Program-made: the position numbers and the translations under genes
DNA from: Bufo bufo
Lineage: Eukaryota; Chordata; Amphibia; Anura; Bufonidae
Direction of reading: 5' to 3'
NCBI RefSeq assembly: GCF_905171765.1
Contig: NC_053390.1
Location: 209,131,359 to 209,195,358 of the forward strand
DNA length: 64,000 nucleotides
Shown here: positions 45,250 to 56,330 of the stretch, piece by piece
Position numbering within the stretch: the first letter of the stretch is position 1
Layout of the letters: each line of letters begins with the position of its first letter
Notes under the pieces: generated by a model
Told to the model about the DNA's origin: nothing
The model's database searches: none
Seen by the model: the letters and a program-made list of their open reading frames with translations, nothing else

Positions 45250-45900
45250 TTTTTTTCCTGTGTAATCTAATTGCAGTTGCCTGCCAGCGTGTGTGTCAGG
45301 CTTACAGCGTATACTGTGCCCACTTGCCCAGTGCCACCACTCATATCTGGTGTCACAGTAGCTTGCCTTTAAAAAAAAAAAAACTTTTTTGACTGTAATA
45401 TAATAGCAGTCAGTTGCCTGCACGCGTGTGTGTTTCATGCCCTGCAAGTGCACAGTGTCACCAGTGCAACTCATATCTGGTGTCACAGTAGATTACATAA
45501 AAAAAAATATATAATTTTGACTGTAAAATAATAGCAGTCAGTTGCATGCACGCGTTTTTTTTACAGGCCCTGCAAGTGCACAGTGTCACCAGCGCAACTC
45601 ATATCTGGTGTCACAGTAGATTACATTTTTAAAAAAACAACAATTTTGACTGTAATAGAATAGCTGTCAGTTGCTTGCACGCGTGTGTGTTTCAGGCCCT
45701 GCAAGTGCATAGTGTCACCAGCGCAACTCATATCTTGTGTCACAGTAGATTACATTAAAAAAAAAAATTTTTTTTTTTGACTGTAATAGATTGAATAGCA
45801 GTTAGTTGTCTGCAAGCGTGTGTGTCAGGCCTACAGCGTCTACTCTGCCAACTTCTGCCAGTGCACAGTGCCACTCATATCTGGTGTCACAGTAGCTTGC
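45250..45900. repeat. 129-bp subterminal tandem repeats of the hAT element
   Basis: CATATCTGGTGTCACAGTA recurs at about 45342, 45472, 45600, 45729 and 45876, so the period is 128-130 bp with a longer last unit. Each unit contains a poly(A) or poly(T) run and GACTGTAATA. Confidence 0.88.
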
Positions 45901-45932
45901 ACACATTGTACAACTAAACTAATCTAAAAAAA

Positions 45933-46052
45933 ATGACAGGCAGAGGCAGGCCACCCCGCAGAGGCCGTCGTGGTCGTGGTTCTGTGATTCCCTTTGGCCC
46001 TAGAATAATGCCCAGTGTTCAGAGGCTACGTACCCTGAACTCAAAGTTCTGA
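45933..46052 (+). pseudogene. N-terminal start of the hAT transposase (AT-hook-like)
   Basis: This 39-codon frame begins MTGRGRPPRRGRRGRGSVIP, a GRP-type AT-hook that would contact the minor groove of AT-rich DNA. A frameshift at about 46050 separates it from the following acidic region, SEDIVDWLTQ, which stays open in another frame to a TAG at 46240-46242 and then continues to 46554. It is presumably the original start of the transposase. Confidence 0.65.
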
Positions 46053-49000
46053 GGACATAGTTGACTGGCTAACACAGGACACCCAATCTTCTACAGCTTC
46101 CGCTCGGAACCTTGACGCACCATCCTCCTCCAGCTCAGCTTCGGGCACCTCTCAAGTTAACATTCGACCGCCTGCCGCCACCACCAACACTAGCACCACA
46201 GCTGCTTCACTTGATCTGTCAGAGGAGTTATTTACACATTAGTTGGAAGAAATGAGTGATGCGCAACCATTATTGCCAGAGGATGTAGATAACAGGGATA
46301 TGTCTCAGTCAGGCAGCATTACACACATGGACATACAGTGTGATGATGATGATGTATCCGCTACTGCTTCCTTTGCTGAGTTGTCAGATACAAGTGAAGC
46401 GGTTGATGATGACGATGTGTCCGTGGATGTCACGTGGGTGCCCGCTCGAAGAGAAGAAGAACAGGGGGAAAGTTCAAATGGGGAGACAGAGAGGAGGAGG
46501 AGACGACTTGGAAGCAGGGGGAGGTCGTCGCAAGGAGCTAGTGGCACAGTCTGACAGCATGCATCGGCACCCGGGGTCAGCCAGACAGCACGCCAATCAA
46601 CGCATGCTGTTGCCACCACCAGAATGACATCATTGCATAGATCAGCAGTGTGGCATTTTTTTTGTGTGTCTGCCTCTGACACCAGCGATGCCATTTGCAA
46701 CCTGTGCCAAAAGAAACTGAGTCGTGGGAAGTACAACACCCACCTAGGTACAACTGCTTTGTGAAGGCACATGATCTCAAATCACAAACGCCTATAGGAT
46801 CAAGACATGAGTACAAGCAGCACACAAACTCAAAGCCGCCATCCTCCAGCATCTTCAGCCACGTCAACCACTGCTGTCCTCCTTGCCCCCCTCTCAACCA
46901 TCCGCCACTCCGTCTCTTGCCTTGAGCAGTTCCTGCTCATCTGCCCACAGTCAGGTGTCTGTCAAGGACATGTTTGAGCGTAAGAAGCCAATGTCACAAA
47001 GTCACCCCCTTGCCCGGCGTCTGACAGCTGGCTTGTCGGAACTCTTAGCCCGCCAGCTTTTACCATACAAGCTGGTGGAGTCTGAGGCCTTCCAAAAATT
47101 TGTAGCTATTGGGACACCGCAGTGGAAGGTACCCGGCCGAAATTTATTTGCACAAAAATCAATCCCCAACCTGTACTCGATTGTGCAAAAGGAAGTCATG
47201 GCATGTCTGGCACACAGTGTTGGGGCAAGGGTCCATCTGACCACTGATACCTGGTCTGCAAAGCACAGTCAGGGCAGGTATATCACCTACACTGCGCATT
47301 GGGTAAACCTGCTGACTGCTGCCAAGCATGTAATGCGTGGCTCTGCATAGATGCTGGTGACACCACCACGACTTGCAGGCAGGCCCGCTGCCACCTCCTC
47401 TACTCCAACTACTCCATCCTCTTCCATAACCTCCTCGGCTGAGTCCTCTTCTGCTGCTGCGTCTTGCTCCACATCAACTGCACCCCCCCAGCTCCCCAGG
47501 AGCTATCCAACATCCCGGATACGACAGTGTCACGCCATCTTGGGGTTGACTTGCCTGAAAGCAGAGAGTCACACTGGACCAGCACTCCTGTCCGCCCTGA
47601 ACGCACAGGTGGATCAGTGGCTGACTCCGCAGCAACTGGAGATCGGCAAAGTGGTGTGTGACAACGGAAGCAATTTGTTGGCGGCATTGAATTTGGGCAA
47701 ATTGACACATGTGCCGTGCATGGCACATGTGTTGAATCTGATTGTACAACGCTTTGTGCATAAGTACCCAGGCTTACAGGACATCCTCAAGCAGGCCAGG
47801 AAGGTGTGTGGCCATTTCATGCGTTCCTACACGGCCATGGCGCACTTTTCAGATATCCAGCGGCGAAACAACATGCCAGTGAGGCGCTTGATTTGCGACA
47901 GCCCGACACATTGGAATTCAACACTCCTAATGTTCGACCGCCTGCTCCAACAAGAAAAAGCCGTCAACGAGTATTTGTATGACCGGGGTGCTAGGACAGC
48001 CTCTGGGAATTTTTTTGCCACGTTACTGGATGCTCATGCACAATGCCTGTAGGCTCATGCATCCTTTTGAGGAGGTGACAAACCTAGTCAGTCGCACCGA
48101 AGGCACCATCAGCGACATTATCCCATTTGTTTTCTTCCTGGAGCGTGCCCTGCGAAGAGTGCTGGATCACGCCGTAGATGAGCGTGAAGAGGAAGATTTG
48201 TGGTCACCATCACCACCAGAAACAGCCTTATCAGCATCGATTGCTGGACCTGCGGCAACGCTGGAAGAGGAGTGTGAGGAAGAGGAGTCAGAGGAGGAAT
48301 GTGGCTTTGAGGAGGAGGAGGAAGACCAACCACAGCAGGCATCCCAGGGTGCTTGTTGTCACCTATCTGGTACCCGTGGTGTTGTACGTGGCTGGGGGGA
48401 AGAACAGACTTTCAGTGAGATCACTGAGGACGAGGAACGGGACATGAGTAGCTCGGCATCCAACCTTGTGCAAATGGGGTCTCTTATGCTGTCGTGCCTG
48501 TTGAGGGACCCTCGTATAAAAAGGCTGAAGGAGAACGACCTGTACTGGGTGGCCACGCTACTAGACCCCCGGTATAAGCAGAAAGTGCCTGAAATGTTAC
48601 CGAATTGCCGCGAGTCGGAAAGGATGCAGCAGTTTCAAAATAAATTAAAAAGTATGCTTTACACAGCGTATAAGGGTGATGTCACAGCACAACGGGAATC
48701 TAACAGGGGAAGAGGTGAAAGTAAACCTCCTCCTACCACGACCACGCCGGCAAGGACAGGATGCTTTACAGACGCGTTGTTGATGGAGGACATGCAGAGC
48801 TTTTTAAGTCCTACGCATCGCCACAGTCCTTCGGGGTCCACCCTCAGAGAACGACTTGACCGACAGGTAGCAGACTACCTCGCCTTAACTGCAGATATCG
48901 ACACTCTGAGGAGCGATGAACGCCTTGACTCCTGGGTGTGCAGGCTTGACCTGTGGCCTGAGCTATCCCAATTTGCGATAGAACTTCTGGCCTGCCCCGC

Positions 49001-49151
49001 TTCAAGTGTCCTGTCAGAAAGGACCTTCAGTGCAGCAGGAGGTATTGTCACTGAGAAGAGAAGTCGCCTAGGTCAAAAAAGTCTAGATTACCTCACCTTT
49101 ATTAAGATGAATGAGGCATGGATCCCGAAGGGACTGACAGTGGGCGACTAA
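46053..49151 (+). pseudogene. hAT transposase with BED finger and dimerisation domain
   Basis: The BED zinc finger lies at about 46640-46790 (AICNLCQKKLSRGKY, GTTAL, RHM..H) with an internal TGA. The main body opens at 46883: VSVKDMFERKK, first catalytic Asp in LTTDTWSAKH, a TAG at 47348-47350, second Asp in VVCDNGSNL, then CDSPTHWNSTL. A frameshift in the T-run near 48010 leads to the last part, which ends with LLDPRYKQKV and the dimerisation domain PASSVLSERTFSAAGGIV carrying the third catalytic residue Glu. All three acidic residues remain, but at least three frameshifts and three stops inactivate the gene. Confidence 0.88.
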
Positions 49152-49864
49152 TAAAGGCCTGGTGATGAGATGAGCTGCCTTGGGCTAAAAATGGTCCACA
49201 TGCTGCTGCATTTTATCTCTGCATGCCGGATGACTTGCGTGACTTCTCCGCCACCAACTAGGGTTCAAGCCAAAATGTTTTAGTGCACTTTCTGCCTGTA
49301 AAACATAAATTTTTCTGGCCGCTGCTACAGCGGCTGCAACATTACCTAATTTGTCAGGCATGTGTACATGCCTAATTTTTCTGGCCTCTGGTGCTGCACT
49401 GTGGCTGCAAAAACAAAACAAAAAAAAAAGGCACATACATGTGTCAATTCCCCTTCGTGATCGTTACCTTGTTGTGGTGAAGGGGCTTGCGTATCACAAT
49501 GAAGCGACCACCTCTATGAGTGTGTTGGCAATGGCAATGTTGACACACCCCAGATGATAAGGTTGTTGCTTCATTGTGAACAGACCAAAAGCGATCGGCT
49601 GGATAATTTTGCATAGAAAAAACATTAATTTTCTTTGTGATCATTAAAGCCTACTAGGCCAACAATGGGCCCACACTGCAGAATCATTGTTTTCTTTGTC
49701 ACTTAACTGTCACTGAACTACCTCAGCACGACCATAGACTTTGAAAAAACCCCATCGCCTGCAATCTCCCAAACGTGCGCATGAGCACAGTCATCACTAC
49801 ACCAAGATTGACGCATAGAGGAATAAAATTAATGTCATGAGTGTGTCGACTATTGACAACTCTT

Positions 49865-50310
49865 TGCGGTTGTCTAAAATCTATTCCATACACGTCCCCT
49901 GATAGGGGACGTAACAGGGATTAAACTGATAGGAATAGTACTACTTAACACACCACTCATATCTGGTGGCACAGTACATTGCAAGACATACGCGCAGTGC
50001 CCCAAATTGGAAGTAAGAGGACCAACCAAGCATCTTTTTCTATCTCCCGGTTCCTAAAATCTATTCCATACACATCCCCTGATAGGGGACGTAACAGGGA
50101 TTAAACTGATAGGAATAGTACTACTTAAACCCACCACTCATATTGGCATTGCACAGTACATTACACGGCACACGCGCAGTGCCCCAAATTGGAAGTAAGA
50201 GGACCGACCAAGCATCTTTTTCCATCTCCCTGTTCCTAAAATCTATTCCATACACCGGCCCCTGATAGGGGACAAAACAGAGATTAAACTGTTAAGAACA
50301 GATTTTTTTT
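49865..50310. repeat. 180-bp tandem repeats in the hAT 3' region
   Basis: About 2.4 copies of a unit with CCCCTGATAGGGGAC, GGGATTAAACTGATAGGAAT and CCAAATTGGAAGTAAGAGGA. The segment 49152-49864 is non-coding 3' flank with a short inverted pair around TGTGTTGGCAATG near 49530. Confidence 0.85.
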
Positions 50311-50329
50311 AATAAAAAAAAAAAAGAGG

Positions 50330-50830
50330 ACAGCCTCTGCGGAGCTGGGTATTTTTTGGCCGCGTTACTGAACGCTCATGCACAATGGCTGTAGGCTCAT
50401 GCATCCTTTTGCGTAGGTGACAAACCTGGTCAGTCAAACCCAAGGCAACATCATCGACCTCATCCCATATGCATTTTTTCTGGAGCGTGCCCTGCGAAGA
50501 GTGCTGGATCAGGCCGTAGATGAGCATGAAGAGGAAGAGTTGTGGTCACCATCACCACCAGAAGCAGCCTTGTCGTCGTCGATTGCTGGACCTGCGGCAA
50601 TGCAGAGAGAGGAGTCTGAAGAAGAGGAGTCAGAGGAGGAAGGTGGCTTTGAGGAGGTGAAAGACCAACCACAGCAGGCATCCCAGGGGGCTTGTTGTCA
50701 CCTTTCAGGGACCCTTGGTGTTGTACGTGGCTGGGTGGAGGAAGAGACCTTCAACGACATCAGTGAGGACAAGGAACGGGACATGGCTAGCTTGGTATCC
50801 AACCTTGTGCAAATGGGGAGTTTGCGGTTG
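50330..50830 (+). pseudogene. Duplicated piece of the hAT transposase
   Basis: This segment repeats 47992-48480 with about 90 percent identity by eye: LIPYAFFLERALRRVLDQAV, an acidic stretch and VVRGWVEEETF. It stops before the dimerisation domain. It lies downstream of the complete 3' end and inside the outer termini, so it is an internal duplication or the trace of recombination between two copies. Confidence 0.8.
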
Positions 50831-51305
50831 TGCAAATGGACTGTATGCGGTGCGTTAAACGGGGAGTTTGGTCTGTCCTAGTTTGGTCTGTCACTGTGAA
50901 GCGGGCATAACCCTTACACTACCTGATCGATACAACATCATACCTGATGTTTTAAAGCACGTTATTCCAAACAATTTAGGAATGTTAGGTGATTTATGCC
51001 CTTTATGGATTAAAACCCGACTCTGCGTCAACTACGTAATTTTCCATGGGAGTTTTCCCCCTCCGGCATGCCACAGTCCAGGTGTTAGTCCCCTTGAAAC
51101 AACTTTTCCATTACTATTGTGGCCAGAAAGAGTCCCTGTGGGTTTTAAAATTCGCCTGCCTATTGAAGTCTATTGCGGTTCGCCTGGTTTGCCCGTTCAC
51201 GAACATTTTCGAAAATTCGCGTTCGCCGTTCGCGAACGGAAAATTTTATGTTCGCGACATCTCTAGCAGAGCGGTACAGAATGATTAATAACCAGTGATG
51301 CCCCA

Positions 51306-51470
51306 ATCATGTTAATACTCAGTGTCTCTGCTGTCTAGTGCGGGGCTTGGCTGTCATTCACGCTGCGGATGACACGCACGGCATCCGCTCGTGTGAAACA
51401 GCCCTAATACCCTACCCTTTCCACATCCACACTGTGCTGCTGCAGCTCCCAATTAAAAGGTGGAATTTTT
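51306..51470. repeat. 165-bp direct duplicate of 52317-52482
   Basis: It covers the right half of the MITE at 52106-52415 together with about 65 bp of that MITE's right flank (ending GGTGGAATTTTTC), nearly identical. Because flank is included it is a segmental duplication and not a second insertion. Confidence 0.8.
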
Positions 51471-51959
51471 CAGTCTACGTGTTTCAAACAACAACGTTCT
51501 TACTCATGACTGAGGAGTGTTCTAGAGTTACCACTTATGTAAGAAAAAAATGAAAAGGAGAAACCTCCCACCTCCTCCTCTGGCCACTCCCCTGGGAGTG
51601 GGTCAGCAGGTGCGGGGGTGATTTCAAATCATTACTAGTGGTAGCAGACGGAAAACTCCCAGGTCCTAATTTTAACCCCATACATCACAAAATGTATTTT
51701 TTATATGGATAAACAATGAGAAAAATGTATTTATTTGACTGTTATAGTAAAAATCCAGATAAAAATTGCTTATGTGTGTAATTAAAAAATGTATATATGG
51801 ACTAGCAAGCAGAATCCTAGCCGTTCCGTACATATATCCTTCTGTTTATCTGGGCATCATAAGAAAAGACTTCTATATGCCCAAAAAATAATGAAGAAAT
51901 TCCAAAAAGAGAAGCAAAAAGAACCTTATGCACAACACAGCTTCATGTATATATTGATT

Positions 51960-52022
51960 TACATACTGTCACTATTACTACTATCACTACTACTACTATT
52001 ACTACCACTATTACTACTACCA
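51960..52022. repeat. (ACT)n microsatellite
   Basis: A run of ACT/CTA trinucleotides with a few interruptions. Confidence 0.85.
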
Positions 52023-52105
52023 CCATAGACAGCCGATCTACTGCCTTGTAAGTTCCATGCTATGCTGCTTCTGCTGCTGCTACTATTGCAGAAACATGCC
52101 TCTAA

Positions 52106-52415
52106 GGGCTGTTTCACACGAGCGGATGCTGTGCGTATCATCTGCAGCGTGAATGACAACCAAGCCGCGCTCTGGACTGCAGAGACACAGAGCATTAACA
52201 TGATTGATAATGCTCCTTGCCTCTCTGTGATCTTTTTACTATAAAATCACAGTGAGATCAAGATGTCACCGTGATTTTGTAGTAAAAAGATAACAGAGAG
52301 GCACGGAGCATTATCAATCATGCTAATACTCAGTGTCTCTGCTGTCTAGTGCGGGGCTTGGCTGTCATTCACGCTGCGGATGACACGCACGGCATCCGCT
52401 CGTGTGAAACAGCCC
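52106..52415. mobile_element. Palindromic Harbinger-type MITE with TAA target duplication
   Basis: The ends GGGCTGTTTCACACGAGCGG and its complement are flanked by TAA on both sides (52103-52105, 52416-52418). The arms continue inward through GCATCATC/GATGACACGC to a central hairpin around 52255. Confidence 0.85.
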
Positions 52416-52482
52416 TAATACCCTACCCTTTCCACATCCACACTGTGCTGCTGCAGCTCCCAATTAAAAGGTGGAATTTTTC

Positions 52483-53329
52483 TAGGCTCGTTCACAACTA
52501 GCCACTTTTTCTTCTGATAACCAACACTTGTGCATGTCGCATGGGCAGGCATTCTGACCCCATCAAGGTATAAGGTATTTTTAGATGCTTAGTGCCCCAG
52601 CAAACCACAGTTTTTTTTGTTTTTTGTTATCCCATAACACCATGTGTGCTTAAACAACATCTGGCCCTAATACGGGACAATTTTTGGAAGCTTTGGAATA
52701 TGAAAAAGCATAACACGTGAGAGTGTTTTCAATCCTTTGGATCCCAGCGCCATACATGTATGGTGCTGCGAGACGTGACTTAGGTCCCAGCAGAACTTAA
52801 AGGCTATGTACATCTTTAGAGGCAATTTTTTTGCATTTTACTAATTTTTGGCTAAAAATCATATTTTCAATTTACCTTTAATAAAATTACTGAGCCATTC
52901 TATCACAAAGAGTTAACTGTTTTTCTAAATGTGACACTGGTACTTTCACTTTCACATTGTACGGGTCATCTAATAAACCTTATTTCTAAACTACTAAGAG
53001 GTCATAAACACTTATTTAAGCCACATTATGTTTGAGCTTTAATGAGTGTTTATAATGTAAGAGAGTAGAGATAAGGAAGCCCCATAAGCTCCCCAAAAGA
53101 CGGAAAAGACAAAAAATCCACATTCTGCTACTACAGCATCTCAGTTATGTACACAAAAAAGGATTCCATATTTTTAATAAAGACCAATTTAAAAAATTTA
53201 TTTTTAGCTCACAATAAGTACAGTACAATGCAATAATAAAAAAATATAAAAAATTGCCCCCAAAGATGTACATAGCCTTTAAGGGAAAAGCCCCTTTCCC
53301 ATAGTAAAGTGTAAAACATAGAACAAAAA
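52483..53329. other. Unannotated intron DNA
   Basis: AT-rich sequence without genes or clear repeats; it may hold old, unrecognised repeat copies. Short frames have no domain content. Confidence 0.4.
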
Positions 53330-54650
53330 AAACCAAGACATATTAGGTACCGACCCATGTGTCACGACCTGCTCTATAAAAATATCACATGTTCTACCCC
53401 CTGAGGTGAATGCCGTAAAAAAAAAAAAAAAAAACTGTGCCAAAACAGACATTTTTTGGTCACCTGGCTCTAAAAAGTGTAATGTTGAACGATCAAAAAA
53501 ACAGATGTACCCAAAAATGGTACTAATAAAAACGTCAACTCTTCCCGCAAAAAATGAGCGTCCTACACAAGACAATCGGGAGAAAAATTAAAAATATGGC
53601 TTTCTGGAAATGCTTTTATTGTGTAAAACCGAAATAAATTTAAAAAGTGGACATATTAGTTATTGCTGTGTCTGTAACGACCTGCTCTATTAACATTTCA
53701 CATGGTCTACACCCTCAGGTGAATGACATAAAAAAGTACGGTATAATAACTCTGCCAAAACAGCCATTTTTGGTCACCTTGCCCCAAAAACATGTAATAT
53801 TAAACAATCAAAAAATCATATGTACCCAAAAATATATAGAGATTCCTGGAGGTGTATAAACTCCAATTTAAATGTGCCTGCTTTTCATCTACAGGCTACA
53901 TTTAGGTGTACCTGTGAGGCCTGGGCCATATCAGCCAGCCTTGAGTGGGACTCGCAGACTCCTCCCTCCTCCCATTGCAAGCATGGTTACATGCTGGAGG
54001 TAACTGGTGAGTTGTTTGTGAGTCGGCCTCATGCTCCTGTAATTTGCCCACTGGCTCCTGGTATAGCCCATACGGCTCAGGTAGGTGAGTGTTAGGTCCC
54101 TGAGCTACTTGAGAAACCTTGGCGCGGTGCTCGGGCTCAGACATGTCCTACACCGTAGGAAATGTTGGCTAATCTCTCAATTTTAAAATCCAGTTTGAGG
54201 GTTTAGTAAGACTGCAGAGTGCACCTGTCTTTGCTATTATTTTGTTATATTGTACCCAAAAATAGTACCAGTAAAAACGTCTACTCCTTCTGCAAAAAAC
54301 AAGCACCTACACAAGAGGATCAGCAGGTTTATGGGTGGTTTCTACTATGTAAGCCCCCACAAATTGATTTCAAAATTGAACTGGTCCCTAAAAAAGTGGG
54401 TTTTGGAAATTTTCTTAAAAATGTTAAGAATTGCTTCAAAAATTCAAATACTTCTAACATCCTAAAAAAAAATGACATTTACAAAGTGATGCAAACATAA
54501 AGTAGAGATATGGGAAATGTAAAGTAATAACTATTTTATGGGGTATGACATATTGACTCAACCCATGAAGTACAATGTATCACGAGAAAACAGTCTCAGA
54601 ATGGCTAACTATTCCAGAGTTATTACCACTAAAGTGACAAAAATCGGCCT
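53330..54650. repeat. Two tandem copies of the interspersed repeat seen at 22270
   Basis: 53345-53640 and 53675-53834 plus 54265-54650 align in order, sharing GCCAAAACAG, TTTTGGTCACCT and TGTACCCAAAAAT. The second copy is split by a 416-bp insertion. Words such as GTGGGTTTTGG and TTTTCTTAAA link this family to the copy at 22270-24030. Confidence 0.7.
53835..54250. mobile_element. 416-bp insertion with 14-bp target duplication, probable retroposon
   Basis: TGTACCCAAAAATA is present at 53821-53834 and 54251-54264. The neighbouring copy of the host repeat has this site uninterrupted at about 53507-53520, which confirms insertion. A 14-bp duplication points to LINE-driven integration. The inserted sequence has no frame of note; its right end is T-rich (ATTATTTTGTTATAT). 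Family unknown. Confidence 0.75.
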
Positions 54651-55558
54651 GGGATTTAAGGTGAACAGTGGCTCGGTACTGAAGGAATTAAACACAAGGT
54701 TTGTTAACGCCATCAAACATGCATTTACCCATAGCTATGTATGTCATTGTCACTCAGAAATGATTTACTATTGCTGTTATTGCGTTCAAGATCTTAGGGA
54801 TGGGGGAGAGAAAAAGAAAACATTCATAAAAATGAACAAAAAGAGATAACATGTTTTCCTAAGAATTCTGAGTCCTAGGAGACTAGAGGGTGTTATATAT
54901 CAGTATATAGACGTTTGGAGACAATCTGGTTTGGCCCGAACCGATTCAAGTCCAAACTGAATGTTTTTTTTTAATTCAGCAAACCTGAACCGAACCTCGA
55001 CATGTTCGCTCATCTCTAGTAGGAACCAATGATACCAATATCCAATTGCCAAGAGTCTGACCAGCCCCCCGCCAATCTTTGGAATAAAGTGTCAGCAGCA
55101 CTATGAAAGCATTGGGCCACCTTGCCTCCTGGCACCTATGCTTGTTGCTTACCGTACATTTTTTTTATAGGTAGCTACATACTATTGATAATAATGGGGT
55201 GACCTAGTGATGATGCCATTAGGCTCTAGTTATAGAGAGGGATCACAGTGGTCAGACCCCTAACAATCAGACCCTGATGGCATATTAATATCATTTTGAT
55301 CTAGCTTTGCTACGAATGACAGAAGGTTTCATTATTTTACACCCCAGTAAATAGGGGAGAATAATGCTACATAAACCCCACAAGGGATAAAAAAAAATCC
55401 ATCTCAACTAAGTAAAATATTGTAGTGGCAAAAATATCTCAAAATACTTCTCTTTTTCGGATCCACTCAAAAACTACACAAATACATGCACTTTGTAAAC
55501 AAGGCATTTATAGATAGCAGTAAAAAAATTCATTTTTGTCAGCATGATGTCCTATTAC
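54651..55558. other. Intron DNA with a hAT-like terminal fragment
   Basis: 54940-55018 ends in TGTTCGCTCATCTCTAG, a hAT-type terminus. The rest is plain AT-rich intron up to the exon 8 donor. Confidence 0.45.
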
Positions 55559-55695
55559 CTGAAACTTAAGCCAGGAAACAAACTCTCATCAACAGCCTTA
55601 TCATCCAAACGTCGGAAGCTATATTCTGGGTGGCAACTGAAAGCCCAAGGGTCTAGATCACAATTCCAGTTGATTTCAATGCCCATTATGCCACC
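55559..55695 (-). CDS. p2rx7: P2RX7-like exon 8 (extracellular domain, ATP-site segment)
   Basis: This 137-bp exon has 45 codons plus two bases of a split arginine codon. It opens GGIMGIEINWNCDLD and carries the family signature YSFRRLDD. The acceptor is CCCTAG and the donor GTAATAGG on the minus strand. Two cysteines nine residues apart match the last conserved extracellular disulfide of P2X receptors. Near its end P2X proteins normally have Asn-Phe-Arg, where Asn and Arg help bind ATP; here the codon at 55564-55566 is AGT, so the motif reads Ser-Phe-Arg. The arginine is completed across the splice to exon 9, and that exon lies 34 kb away. The substitution could be real variation, relaxed constraint or a sequencing error. 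Confidence 0.9.
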
Positions 55696-56056
55696 CTAGG
55701 GAAAAAAAATCATATAGATAAAGCAACTTTATACATACAGTATAAAGACATGAGTACACATAATAGAGGACATTTAGGGGAGATCTATCATCCCCCCTAC
55801 ACCAGAAACTGGCATAAATAATGACTGAGATCTACATCGGGAACAAGCTGGAGTAGGTTTTAGTCAGGAGCACAAACTGCCAAAGGATGCATTTAATTTA
55901 TGGTGAGGCCTCTGACAGTACAGGGCCTATCAAGACCAGTATAGCACATACAATTCTTGATAAATCGGGGCCTAATTGCAGTTACAAAACTTTGTCATAT
56001 TTTAAAAAATATGTTCATTGTGAGCAACATATTTATTCTCCCGAACACAAAGACAG

Positions 56057-56228
56057 TGGGGTCATTTATCAAACTGGTGTAAAGTAGAACTGGCTTAGTT
56101 GCCCATAGCAACCAATCAGATTCCACCTTTCATTTTCCAAAGAAGCTGTAAAATGAAAGGTGGAATCATATTGATTGCTATGGGCAACTAAGTCAGTTCT
56201 ACTTTACAACAGTTTACTAAATCTTCCT
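56057..56228. mobile_element. Palindromic MITE, copy 2
   Basis: Same family as 6427-6596: arms contain CATTTATCAAACTGG and GCCCATAGCAACCAATCAG, pairing around about 56140. It lies in intron 7. 55696-56056 is otherwise unremarkable. Confidence 0.75.
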
Positions 56229-56330
56229 CTGTGTGTTATGTGCACACGACCAACATGACAGAAGTGTGCACCATACAGGCTCTGTTGGGTGCTGTATGTC
56301 TGGATACAATTGTTCTTAGATGCAATATAC

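Larger units (their letters stand above)
44858..51265 (+). mobile_element. hAT transposon, 6.4 kb, with 8-bp target duplication
   Basis: Ends are TAGAGATGTCCCAAAC on the left and the complement of TAGAGATGTCGCGAAC on the right, flanked by GCAGAGAG (44850-44857) and GCAGAGCG (51266-51273), an 8-bp duplication with one mismatch. Internal order: 129-bp tandem repeats (45250-45900), AT-hook start (45933), BED finger, transposase (to 49151), 180-bp tandem repeats (49865-50310), a partial duplicate of the transposase (50330-50830) and the right end. The gene is broken, so the element is dead or dependent on others. Confidence 0.88.

Noticed and set aside
44850..51273. Functional ZBED-type host gene
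   Set aside because: Intact terminal repeats with a target duplication and several stops and frameshifts show a dead transposon.
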